Below, piece after piece: positions 1-11,518 of a stretch of 64,000 bases of DNA. The notes below the pieces were generated by a model, which had not been told where the DNA came from, ran no database searches, and saw only the letters and a program-made list of their open reading frames with translations. The stretch comes from Paraglomus occultum (taxonomy: Eukaryota; Glomeromycota; Glomeromycetes; Paraglomerales; Paraglomeraceae). Position 1 is the stretch's first letter. Every line of letters begins with the position of its first letter. A program made the translations under genes and the position numbers. The stretch lies in the NCBI GenBank assembly GCA_910592205.1, contig CAJVPJ010000022.1:1-64000 (forward strand), in the 5' to 3' direction.

Positions 1-3000
1 CATAAAAAGTTAAGCAGTCCTAAAAAAGAAATTAAGCGTTGCACACGGAGCGTTTCATTCTTATATTAATGTTAAATTAGACGATCAAAACTTTTTGACT
101 GTACTAAGTACTACTAACAATATAGTAAATTTAGTATACCGTACAAGATGTAATAATTGATTCAGTATGAAAAGCTAAAATTCAATTCGCTCACCGTTTA
201 TTTTAAAACATAGTCATAACTATTTTGTTATTTATTAGACATTATTATCGTCAATATGTGGTAGTGATGTATGCCACTATTTTGTGTAGATATAAGTTTA
301 GCCAACCGCCGTTGCACTAACTGTATTTATTAAAATTATTGTGGAATAAAACGCGAAAACATAAGATATTATTTGTTTATATTGGTGTAAGCGAATTGAC
401 AAATTTTGTATAATAGTAATAAATTTTGTAGTCTGCCGGCCATTGATTCGAACAGCAATTGAAATACACTCAAAAATCGAATATCTATTCTTTGGTATAA
501 TTATTCTAAGATGTTGCTTATCATTGCTTCAGTATTGGATTGTTGGTCTTCCAGCACGTGAGACAGCGCTGTCTCAGCATTTATGGATGTTTGATATTTG
601 AACAATGACTTGACAATAAATAATTTTTTGATTTCTATTCTTATAAATGAACCCACAATTGATAACTGAAATCTAACTGACGATAGAATTTTGATCGACG
701 ACGATATTCGAATTTTCGTTTTTATCTATTTATTATTTGCTATACTTGAATTATTATAGTTTCATTTTCCTATCCTCGCTCCTCAAACAGCCTAAACGTA
801 AATGTATAACAAGACTTTGCTAGACTTTTGTCTTGAAACTTGGTAAGCTTAATGCAAGCGATGCAATATTAAACCGATCAGGTCGAATGAAAGGATAAAT
901 AAATGCAATTTTGCTCTAAAGTGACTATCGCTTGAAGGGGCTTCATATTAATAAATGTGATTTTACGGAAGTTGGTTTTACTATAATGCTTTCATTACGA
1001 TAATAAAGTTTCCTTGACTAAAAGCTTTACAACGGGCGTTGTAACTTATTTAATAGTCAATTGTTACGGAAGGTTGTGCTTAAGAATAAAGTAAACGTAT
1101 ACATTCGTAAAGAATGAGAGTTAAAAAATGACGTGTTAATAAGACTATTTGTATCAAAACGGAGAGAGTCTTTCCGTCAGCGTAATGCAGTGGTTCCAGT
1201 ATGTATTTTTGTTGCAAATACCTAATAACTTTTTTAACCAACATAAGACTAGGGTCTAATGTTGTTAAGTAAATGAGTAATTTTTATTATCCTTATTTTT
1301 TGATAATTGTTATAAAAGTATAATATAGTGGTTGCATAAATTGTAATTAACTGTTTGCCGTTTGAACGAGGTTTATTTACTCAATACATTGATGAAGTAA
1401 TTATTGTTACTGAGTATAAATAACATCCTACCAAGGTAATAACTCATGTTGCATAGTGGGAATGCTTATAGAGTTATTTGTGAGTGTTCAAAATTGGTTT
1501 GCTGACTTAATTTACTGAACTGGAGTTTAACTCCGTTGATGATTGTAATATTAACTACTCTACTAATTATAATAAATCCATCATTAATTATAATGTTACG
1601 ATTTTATGGGTTACTTGTAACTATCCCGCTGTAATGACGTTATTAGTCAAAAAGTATTTTAACATTGCTGGACAAAGGATAGGGTTAAGCTTTCCTCCTT
1701 CTTTAGGAAGAATAGTCCTGTCGGAAAATTTGTCCAGACTGATTATCGTTGTATTACGAATATGATCAATGACGTTAGTCATAAAGCGATACTGGGAAGA
1801 ATTTTTAGGTACAACCACATGTGTAATTTATGAACTTGCATTTTTTAAGGCTATCTTTACTCTGTTACTACAGGTCTATTGCATTCTCAAAGCGATCCAA
1901 GAAATATGTACACCAAAACTGGTATTCTTAATTCATTGGACACGTCATACTTCATTATAGGAACAACTTTTGTTATTGGAGAAGTTCAAGACTATTACCA
2001 GAATGCAAGAACAAAAGGCTTAAAAAAACACAATTAATATTAATATTAAAGATAAAATATTGTTTAAGTGATATATTAAATAATATTCCTATACTAAATT
2101 TCATGAAAAGATAATAATAATTTAGAGTATATTAACTGAGAATAGGCAAATTATTGTTTGTTTGTTCGTTTTACATAATACATGCATTATATGTTTAATT
2201 AGTTTTCTATAAGTAAAATAAATCTTCATCGGCCAACTGCCAAACAAATGAGCACAAACAAACATATAAAACACAGCAAACTACAAGTGATAAAAATATA
2301 TATGTTGTGTACATTATTACCTGTTTTTAATTGTAACAGTTTCACTGAATGCGAAAAGTGCTGCGTTTCTTGAAGACAATATGCTGTGGCACTCATTTGG
2401 AAATTACCTTGCGACGTATGGTATAATACAACGCATATATAGTAATGTAAAAAACGCGTCGCGATAAAAAATTGGTACAATCATTCTACCGTCGTGAAGA
2501 ATTTGCTCGAAACCCATGTTGATATTAATGGCATCAAATTCCGGTAGAAGAAATGTCAACCGCATTAGTAGCCAAAACTATTTACAAATCGGTTTATCGC
2601 AAATTTATCGCAGGTCTTAGAAAATGATAGCACATTGAATGTTAACATGATACGCTCCGCAAGTTATGGCACCAATAATGCCTTACACTCAAGTTATGAG
2701 TTTACGAACAAATTTATGCAATATTTTCGGAACGGCTTACAAGGAAGAAGTAAACAACTTAGTGAAAAAATACAACAAAAATCTGCTTAGAGCTAAGTTA
2801 GAGAGAAAAATATTACCACAATAATACAAAAGTGGCAGAAAAAGAAAGAACATTGTCAGACGAGCATTTTATAGTAAGAGGTGTTGTAGCGTTGACGCGA
2901 CTGCTCGTTACGATTCACAATCTGATCAGCGAGTAATAAACATTTAGGGTCTTTAAATGGATTTAGAATGTAATCTACGTTCCTTGCACAGTTGAAGAAT

Positions 3001-4301
3001 GGACTGAATATTATAGTATGTCACAAGTAAAACTCTTGGATACTGGAAAGAGCAAATTTGCAGTATTTTAAAAAAATAAATTTTTACCTTAGCGAGGAGA
3101 AGTATTTTTCATGCAAGAAAATTGATACACTTTTCAGACAGTACATTATACACTGTTACAACAATAAGAATAGAATTAGTATATACTGGAAAATACATGT
3201 ACAATATATTAGCATTTGTATGGAGAGGCGTTGGAAATCTTCATATACTAGTAATATATATAAAGCCTTTTTTAAAATCCAATAAAAACCCAACTTGATT
3301 ATACATTTGATGATAATTAAGAGTCATAAATGTCAAACACTATTAGCAATTTTAAATAAACAGGGGAAGTAAAATGGAGCGTGTCGTGTGTCTTTATTCA
3401 ATGTAAATGGATAAATTTATGTACCATCCTAATAAATTAATTGTCAAGCAGTTAACCGTTCGCGAAGAAATATGACATGCCAATAATGAATATTAACTAT
3501 ATACAACATATGAGTTGACATCAAAATTGTGATTGACAATTTTACAAAAATCTAAAAATTTTGACCTCTATTTGAAACTTATTAATTATTTATAATTATA
3601 AATCGCCGACTTGGCATGCTTCATCGAATAGTCTACACCAGAATCTCCGAAATCAGTAAGACAATTCCCGAAGGAATTAGATGCATTGATTTAAAACATC
3701 AACAATGGCAAAATCTCAATAGGCTAAGCTTTAATGCATATAATGGATACTTTCAAAGTAAGCAACTTTAGCATATTGATCATGACAAATATTTACGAGC
3801 CGCACTTTAAATTGTAACCATATATTTATACAAATGTCATTAAATTCAAATTTGGTTTCGCTGTTGAATTAGTCATATTGGAAATATCCAAGTCAGAACA
3901 AAAAGCACGAAAACGGTTATTTTCAAGACAGTCATATAGATGTGGTCTCCACAATAATTCATCACGTGTCTTTCTAGTCCGCCAATGTACATGACTCAAT
4001 GATTAAAATTCGACATCAGCCGTCTATCACTCTTCTTATTCTGCCCGTATTCTCTTTATTTCTTCCACGTTTTTATTTAGTTTATGCGCTTCTACCGTCA
4101 ACCAAGTGCAAAAGCAAATATCTATAATTATTTCGTGGTATACTGAAAGGGCACTATTACAGTAATTGGCAAATACACACTATATTGTTTTTTAACCGCC
4201 TTGGTTTTTTATGTTATTGATATTTTGATTTTGTATTTTTACCACAATCTTACAACATTGTACGCTATAGCCTAATATCGACATCTGTTTTCACGTTCTA
4301 T
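1..4301. other. AT-rich stretch, no recognisable gene
   Basis: This 4.3-kb stretch holds only short open frames (65-84 codons) with no recognisable domain, and I could not assemble spliced exons from it. No tRNA-like fold, transposase motif or clear inverted repeat was seen. It is probably intergenic, but a gene made of very short exons could have escaped reading by eye. Confidence 0.5.
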
Positions 4302-5155
4302 ATGCCGCCTAAACAGTTTACTACATCTCCTACAATTCTTACTATACGTTCGAGGGTTGCCCAGGAAGCACATTTCATAATCAATGAGATTCTACCCGCA
4401 AAAATTGTTTCCCTACAACAATCTAGTTCGTTCAATATGTACGATAATGATCAAGCTGAAGTAAACGAGACAAGCGCTAAAACAGTTCCCAAAAAACATA
4501 AAAGAACAGAGGACATGGTGCCAACGCGCATCTGCAACGAAAAGGAAATTGGAGATATACACACGCAGCTTCGAAACGAAATTAGCGAGCTTGTGGGATA
4601 TTGTGTAAAAATACGATTGTGGGCAACGTTATTAATGCCAAGGTATGCATGTGTTTAGCAAGAGTTACCGTGTTTGTAAATGGGCGCGCGTTGACCTTTT
4701 GAAAAACAATTGATCAATAGATTCAACAATGAGAACAGGTTAAATGAACCAATTGAAGGTAAACGTATTTTTTCGACGCTGTTAATACATTTATTCTATT
4801 GTTCATACTATTTACATTCGCGCAGATGTAATTTCCGAATTATCGCGTGTTGAAAACGAAGGATTTGCATTTCTCGACAGCATTGTACAATACTATAATA
4901 CGCGTGCGCGACTAGTAAAGTTAGTATTAATTATACATATGTGTTAAACGTCTGTCATTACTATTGCTCAATCTCTTGTTCCGATCAAGGAAATGTATGA
5001 AGTACAAGTCGGTACAAGAGCATAGTCGTGCGATCGAGGCACTTGATGCCCATCATTTAATTAGTATCCGACAGCAAAAAAGTGAAATCTGGATTACTTA
5101 TTATATTCTTTACGATATGATGAGTAAACATTGGAAGATTTTACAGGAGCAATAG
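4302..5155 (+). CDS. PSME3: Proteasome activator PA28 (REG, 11S) subunit
   Basis: A four-exon gene encoding an 11S regulator subunit, which caps the 20S proteasome as a heptamer and opens its gate independently of ATP. Exon 1 is 4302..4642, exon 2 4721..4758, exon 3 4826..about 4914, exon 4 about 5003..5155, giving about 206 residues. The C-terminal PA28 domain is clear across the splices: LVGYCVKIRLWATLLMPR, then DVISELSRVENEGFAFLDS, YYNTRARL, and finally ISIRQQKSEIWITYYILYDM near the C terminus. The N-terminal helix (RSRVAQEAHFIINEILPAKI) also fits. The third intron is uncertain: donors at 4915 (GTAAAG) or 4924 (GTATTA) both join in phase to the acceptor at 5002, changing the linker by three residues. 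The single copy and lack of an inserted KEKE-rich loop suggest the gamma type, but that assignment is inference. Confidence 0.88.
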
Positions 5156-7019
5156 TAATTACTGTCTAAAAAGAGCAATGTCTATTGAACAAATAAAACC
5201 GATATTGCATTTACGAAAATTAAACTGTTTGATCAATTCTGTATTTAACTATAAATTTCTGAATTGTAAGCGTACATTTGTCTCAAGACGCTGCATAGTT
5301 ACCATCATTTTACGTAATTACTCAGCCTCTAGATAGCATGTGCTGATTAGAGACCAAAAGACTAACTAAATCAGTGGAAGCTCTTAAATTCAATCGCTCA
5401 ATTACAAATATGAGGCAAGCTAATTGGTTCGAAATATGCGGTCAGTTAACATTTACTAGTATTTATACTTATGCTAATATTTTTCAGACTAGTTTGCAAA
5501 AAGCCTAATATAATTGTAAGTCCAAAGTGCTGTTTTAGTAAAGATTACCTAAAGTGACTATGTCGTATTCGTGATTTGTTTATCAGCAAAATCATTTAGA
5601 CTTATTATTGTCAGTAATGTGTTCTTTAACACTTTCAGTATTGTTTATTGCCGGCCCGATAGTTTTTCCAATCCTTTCTATTCTGATTAGAGTTGAGGCT
5701 TAGCCAACTAACCCATGTCACAGTCGTTAATTCTATTGACGCAACATCTTTGCGTGTGTTGTGGCTCCGCGCGCGCAATTGGGTGTTGAACAAAGGTACT
5801 TGAACGTGAGTCTTACAATCCTCTTTTGATGCCATGCTTTTGCTGAATTTGGGATCGAGCAAATGACGATACTATCAAAAAATCACGGCAACTCAAACTG
5901 CATGTTGCACTGCATATGGAAGTAGAATGATTAGTTCGCATAGACCACTGCTCTTGGTTTATTCAACTGAAGTCGCCTCTTTGTGCTGTTCCCTGTCGAG
6001 ACATTTGGTGTTTCGGTATTCCGCATATGATTGGTATGCACATTGACGATTATAGACGTGTCATGCTGGCTGGCAATGATCGAGACCATAGCGTGAAAAA
6101 AAAAAAGGCTTGAGTAATCAATGTAACGCAAGATTATCAGAAACCTTGATTATTAGTCGTAAAATGAGCATCTTAATCTGTAGAATAGAATAGCTGTCGC
6201 TGCAAAACCAGTAAAGTAGATGGGAAACATTTCAGGAGAAGGTCGATTATGTAACGGTGCGTATCACATACACGCTCTGTATTCTAGGCCCCTTATATTG
6301 ATGTGAAAAGTTTTAGTTTTTCTTTGTTTCCCATAAAGGACGATTGTCAGGAGTTTTCGTATTCGGGCAAGAAATCGTATGTTTCGTTGACGACGGATCT
6401 ACGATTATTGGCTGCGGGCATTAAGTGGATGTTACTGTAAATTCTGGAAAAGATTTTTTTTTTTTGCATAGACACAGAATTTATTACTCTACTATAGTTT
6501 CGCGTCATAAGTACAATATTATACGATGGATTATGTCTGTCGAAAAACTTGCCATGGAAACGGCACCCATTCTAGTATCGCTGTTAAAAAAGGTTTGATG
6601 TGGATATCAAAATCTGTGCATAATCTCTGTCCACCGATCATAACTTTTAGTTGAAGGCATGATCTGCATAAATGCTATTATCTTTATATCTATTGCACAT
6701 ATCTGAAATTGTCCGCTGCCCGTAGCGATTGATTTCTAACGTGGAAACAAGTTCTGATCAACAAGCGTACATATCCGGGCCTTACAATAGTCAAAACGTT
6801 TTGCATTTCTCTTTTCTATTGAAGGGTTAACATTATCGGTATGGCTGTGCCTAATTGTATGTTTTTCCATGATAACCATTACGCCCATATAACCATAAAA
6901 GTAGTCTTTCAATTTTTGTGCAAGTTCTAGTGGAGATACAACACCTAATTTGTAAAACAGTGTAAGGAAATGTAATAAAAGGACGATTCCCATTCTTCAG
7001 CTCAATCTATCATAAAAAG
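5156..7019. other. Intergenic, with one exon-like stretch
   Basis: This is the space between PA28 and the Lnt-like gene. Open frames on both strands are short and unrecognised. The one notable stretch is near 6335-6424 (+), where a frame reads through FGQEIVCFVDDGSTIIGC, resembling an OB-fold strand. No surrounding exons could be joined to it. A poly-T run lies near 6455. Confidence 0.4.
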
Positions 7020-8762
7020 ATGAATATAGAAACATTCAGACACACACTGACACCATATTTTTTGAAGACAGCCATTATACTTAGCGGTCTATTATCATTC
7101 GCGTCGCTAGGTGCTAAACAAGTGGCGCCCCTACCTCTAGTATCACTACCAGTGATACTACTTGCCGTTAGATACAGTAAAAAGATATACTATGACGTAG
7201 CAATATTCTCCTTCGTGGCAATTGGTATCGCCGCGTCCTACAAAGTGTACGCAGATGAAGCAACGTCGAATCCGTTAGACGATAACGCAGCTCTATTCAT
7301 TATCGGCAGTATTATTTCGTTAATGACGATATGTCCTATCTATATCGACAAGTCGCTTAGACAAAGAAAGAAAATAGGTTACTTTCTCTTTCCCGCGTTG
7401 TGGACCCTTGTCTGGGGTCTCTACAGATACTTTTCGCCATTAGGCTCGTGGGGAGACTGGGCGTATTCGCTGCAAGGCCCCTTCATGCAAAGTGCAGCAT
7501 GGTTTGGTTTGTCGGGTATCGATTTCATTATGGCGTGGATGGCGCAAGTCATCGCCGAATTCGTCTATGACGCCCCGGATAAATTCCTCGGGGCAATCAA
7601 CGAAGAGGAAACTACGTACCTACTTGTTCGAAACGATAGGTTTTACCAGAAAAAACACAGGAAATTTGCGATAGGATCGACGCTATTTTTTCTTATAGTG
7701 TATGTCCTCGGGGCTTCGAGAATGAGCACGATCGAGTCGAATGATCCGGGCATGAAGTCATTCGGGGTTGCCTGCATCCTCGGCAGCACCAACTACAAGA
7801 CATCCCCAACAGAGCAAATGTTGGCCGCAACACGGCATTACGTATCGAGAGCAAAAATTGTATTATGGTCCGAATCGGCGTTGCATATAGAATCAACGGA
7901 AGAATTAGCGTCGATATTAAAGGACGTGATGGAGATAGCCTACCAATCGCATTCATACATAGGACTCTCCTATACTATACCAACGGCGAATGGTATGCGA
8001 AAAAACGTCTTGAACTTAATATCACCGCAAAACGTTAGCGTGTTCGAGTACGTGAAATCTCATCCCGTACCTTTCGCTGAGTCACATTCCGTTATGGCAG
8101 GACCGGGCATTTTGCCACTCGCCAGCATAAATATAACGCATGGACACTCCAACGTAATTGGAAATATAAAAGTTTCCGGGGCGATCTGTTTTGATATGGA
8201 CTTTCCAAACCTAATCTGGCAGGCATCGGATGCCAAATTGATGCTGTCACCGGCACAAACTTGGTCGGCTGCGATTGGGATGCAACATTTCAAGATGGCT
8301 GCGGCCCGTGCCATCGAAAATGGGTTTTGGATACTGAGGTGCGACGCTGGAGGGGTTTCCGGTGTCGTAGATGATTATGGCCGATTTCGCCTTTGGGTGC
8401 CCGCCCCCAAAAATGGCGTAACAGGGTTTACGTTCGAGTTCCCCCTCTTGGAAGAAAAAATTCAGACATGGTACGCATTTTGGGGAGATGCTCCCTTGCT
8501 AGCTTTAGTAATAGGAATACTCGCGTCAATAGTCGGGCCCATCTGGGTAGTCCAGATGTTGGATGAAAAGGCCGAGCAGGTTAAAACGTTCGTGAACGGA
8601 GAAATCCGTAAACACGTGAATAAATTCGTTGGGGAGGAAGGAGAAGGAGGAGGACAAGGTAGTCATCGCAGTTATACAATATTGCCAACATCACGGGCAC
8701 AAGAATACGAGGCCGAAGAGCAAGACGTTAATAATGATTACAATAATAATAACCCATGGTAA
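7020..8762 (+). CDS. Apolipoprotein N-acyltransferase-like membrane CN-hydrolase
   Basis: An intronless gene of 580 codons starting at an ATG 20 bases after the preceding frame ends. The protein has about six hydrophobic segments in residues 10-235, a soluble nitrilase-fold domain at about 245-475, and a last membrane helix at about 490-512. This matches the layout of bacterial Lnt, which N-acylates the N-terminal Cys of lipoproteins. The nitrilase triad is present: Glu285 in LWSESAL, Lys346 in EYVKSHPVPFAE and Cys390 in GAICFDMDFPN. In E. coli Lnt the counterparts are Glu267, Lys335 and Cys387. The cytosolic tail is charged and ends in an Asn-rich stretch. Fungi lack bacterial-type lipoproteins, so the acceptor is unknown. 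It could act on another amine substrate or be an amidase. Codon use and base composition look like neighbouring genes, so recent transfer is not indicated. Confidence 0.85.
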   Translation: MNIETFRHTLTPYFLKTAIILSGLLSFASLGAKQVAPLPLVSLPVILLAVRYSKKIYYDVAIFSFVAIGIAASYKVYADEATSNPLDDNAALFIIGSIISLMTICPIYIDKSLRQRKKIGYFLFPALWTLVWGLYRYFSPLGSWGDWAYSLQGPFMQSAAWFGLSGIDFIMAWMAQVIAEFVYDAPDKFLGAINEEETTYLLVRNDRFYQKKHRKFAIGSTLFFLIVYVLGASRMSTIESNDPGMKSFGVACILGSTNYKTSPTEQMLAATRHYVSRAKIVLWSESALHIESTEELASILKDVMEIAYQSHSYIGLSYTIPTANGMRKNVLNLISPQNVSVFEYVKSHPVPFAESHSVMAGPGILPLASINITHGHSNVIGNIKVSGAICFDMDFPNLIWQASDAKLMLSPAQTWSAAIGMQHFKMAAARAIENGFWILRCDAGGVSGVVDDYGRFRLWVPAPKNGVTGFTFEFPLLEEKIQTWYAFWGDAPLLALVIGILASIVGPIWVVQMLDEKAEQVKTFVNGEIRKHVNKFVGEEGEGGGQGSHRSYTILPTSRAQEYEAEEQDVNNDYNNNNPW

Positions 8763-10499
8763 CGTTAATTTGTTATAAAACATTTACTTTTTTTTTTTTG
8801 GTTGTATTTTTTTCTTTTTTTTTCACGAATAAACAATTGTAAATTGAAACCTTTCGCCGAATGATTATTATCTCACGCTCGTTACGTCATTAGCGTCGGA
8901 AATGATGATAGTTTTTTGAGAAACAGCATATTTTGCAGAAAAAGGTTTAACACGATATACAGTCGGTGCTGGACCAATCAGCTTATGTCATGGCATACTT
9001 GTTCGGTTCATTTTCTATCTTATCGTGCATATGGGGACGATGCAGACTTGTAAGTCATCACTTTCGGTGTCCCTCTACGTGATCAATGCCGTGTGATATG
9101 TGACTGGTAAATTAACAAAGCGGGAAGCGTCTATTTCACGAAATAAGTGAAACAATCGGATTGGATAATACTATTCGAATATTCAATTCCGTGGCATGTA
9201 AAATTCACTGTAAACTTTTCCAAATTGCGATTAACAAAAACGAACACAACAATGCGTTCGAGTGTAAAAAGCAGTAAAAATGCCGTTATACGATGTACAT
9301 ATAAATATGAAATGACGGTCAACGTTCCAAATCCCAATTACAAACAGACTCAGCAAACGCTGCCTATTTGGAATGGATTCCATACGAGACTATGCATACT
9401 GCCTACTTATTCATATGTTAACTTGGGATGACGAGACACATGAGGGAAAATATTACTAGCAACTACTTTTAACAAACTAGTATCTCATATCAGCGCCAAT
9501 CCAAACTCTTTCTTGTTTTATTAACATCAACTCCATCTGTTTCACAGGAAGCGACGTGACATTCAACTCATTGGAGATTCCCTAGATACGTTCGTGCATA
9601 CTATCATGGTTATCATATTATGCTGACATTGACTTTTGTCTAATTCACGTACAGTGCTGCGGGTCATCCACGCGAAAACCGTATAAACACACTATTACCA
9701 TGCCGGTCTTTATTTTTAACGTAATCGGTTAAAGTACACGTTTATCAATCTATCATTAAGAAAGTAAGCATCCCAAATAAGTAAACAATTTGTCGAGCTT
9801 TTTTCCTCTTTTGTCCTTGATCATCAGTTACCTGGAAAGTCACACGCGGTCGAGATTGAAGTTAAATGGCACTAAGAAACTACTGCGGTTTTGTTCTTAC
9901 AAACTTTAATTCCACTTGCTTCAGATCTTTTCTAGTAATTGCGGAACTTTTCGCGCAACAGACACTCTTATGCTATACAGAATTAGATCAACTAACAAAG
10001 TTTTACTTTAAAAAATAGTCACCCATCATCTTTATCCACATTCTATTGTCAACGGTACGTTGATGTCAGTTGTAATACTGACGAAAGCCGATGGCTTGTT
10101 GCTGTTGGCGATAAAACATGGATCGGAGCGATTGTGCAAGTTCTTAAAATATTATTGTAACTAAATATTACATGTTCGATGTTAAACTCCAGTCACTATA
10201 CACCGCTATCAGTTCTCACATTAATCGATAACACCATACCATCTCATACTTCATATGTCTCTTTATGTCATGTTTATAACTGTTATTATCTCTATCTCAG
10301 CTCAACTAATCCAGTTTCCTCGACGAAATCGTAGCGGGCTTTTGATTCCCACGTTATAAAACTTCTGTATCTCATCGGCAAACCATAGTCTACCAAACTT
10401 ACATGTCAGAAACCAGTCACCGCCTTTCCTTCGATACAATAGTTATAAAGTGTCATTAATATAGTACTAACTTTGTTTACTAAAACGTTTCCTATGCTT
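8763..10499. other. Intergenic region, nothing recognised
   Basis: This is the space between the Lnt-like gene (+) and the 3' end of eIF4E (-). T-rich tracts just after 8763 probably belong to the 3' untranslated region. Two overlapping frames near 9131-9431 run on opposite strands and have no recognisable motif. No RNA gene or repeat was seen. Confidence 0.45.
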
Positions 10500-11494
10500 T
10501 TATACAATCCACCGATCCTTTGAATGGCTTCCATTCTTTGAAGCGTCCGCATGCGAATGGAATTCAAGAGGTAGAGTGGATAAATTTAATGTGGCCTTCA
10601 GTTGTCGACTACAAAGCGTAGTAAAAGCTCCACGAATTAGAGAGAGAAAGAAATAACCCCGTCTCGGACAATTCAATTCGAGTCCTACTCACCCCACTGT
10701 TTCTGCAATCTCTCTGTTATTTGAAGACCGCATCCACAATGAAATTCTGTAGAAAATTTTACGAACGGAAACCACTGCTCCACATATTTCGTCCGCGTGT
10801 TCAAAAGCTTCACCGATACATGCAAGCATCTAAACATGATGTTTGGTTTAGTCAGTCATTGGGACGACAACAACAGGGTTTGAAACCATTTCGGTCAATG
10901 GTCAAAAACTGCATTGTGTATTTCTTTTTCCTTGTTTAATCGTGCTTACCGTATATAGCCAGAGCATATTAATGTCATCCCCGGTCTTGTGACGAGAAAA
11001 TTGAACAAGCCATTTACCACCATGCTCATTTACAGGATCCTCCCACATTGGTTTTATTCCTCGTTTGAATAAATGATAATTAGATCCCGAGGTTAAATCA
11101 CTCGCTTTGACAATATTATTATATACACTAGATGTACGGATAAGAATTTTCAGTCGCATATCAAATATGGTAACAAGTAAAAAAAGAAAGAGAATAATTA
11201 AGTCACTAGACAAACTGACCCCCAGAACTCTTCCACCGAATCGAAAGTAATCAGCTCTTTTAGCGTTTGCGACCAACTCGCTGCGTTTGTTTTCTTGCCA
11301 GGGTTATCGAACCACAAGGTCCATGAATTGAATAGTGGATGCTTCACGTTATAGCTAACCGGATCGCTGAATACTGTGCGCTGCTCTTCAGTGTCAAAAG
11401 GAAAGGCCGCACTCTTGTCCTCTTGGTCCGAATCCTCGGTCCTGTTTGTGTTCTTCAGATTAGCTACTTCGGTAGAAACGATATTGTCAGACAT
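10500..11494 (-). CDS. EIF4E: Translation initiation factor eIF4E (cap-binding)
   Basis: A four-exon gene on the minus strand: 11494..11220, 11127..10950, 10829..10693 and 10608..10500, all phases consistent, giving 232 residues. eIF4E binds the mRNA cap and recruits eIF4G. Landmarks in order are HPLFNSWTLWFD, SWSQTLKELITFDSVEEFWG, YNNIVKASDL, GIKPMWEDP (the Trp-Glu that stacks on and reads the cap guanine), GGKWLVQ, IGEAFEHADEICGAVVSVR, and the C-terminal LEFHSHADASKNGSHSK. The acidic N-terminal tail is poorly conserved, as is usual. The start at MSDNIV (11494) is preferred, but an in-frame ATG at 11518 would add eight residues. The last two exons are short and would be missed by long-frame searches. 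Confidence is high because every conserved block is in register after splicing. Confidence 0.95.
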
Positions 11495-11518
11495 CTTTTG
11501 AGAGAGAATAAGTTTCAT

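Noticed and set aside
9131-9431. Overlapping opposite-strand frames of 68 and 94 codons
   Set aside because: No motif, no splice context and no support for either strand.
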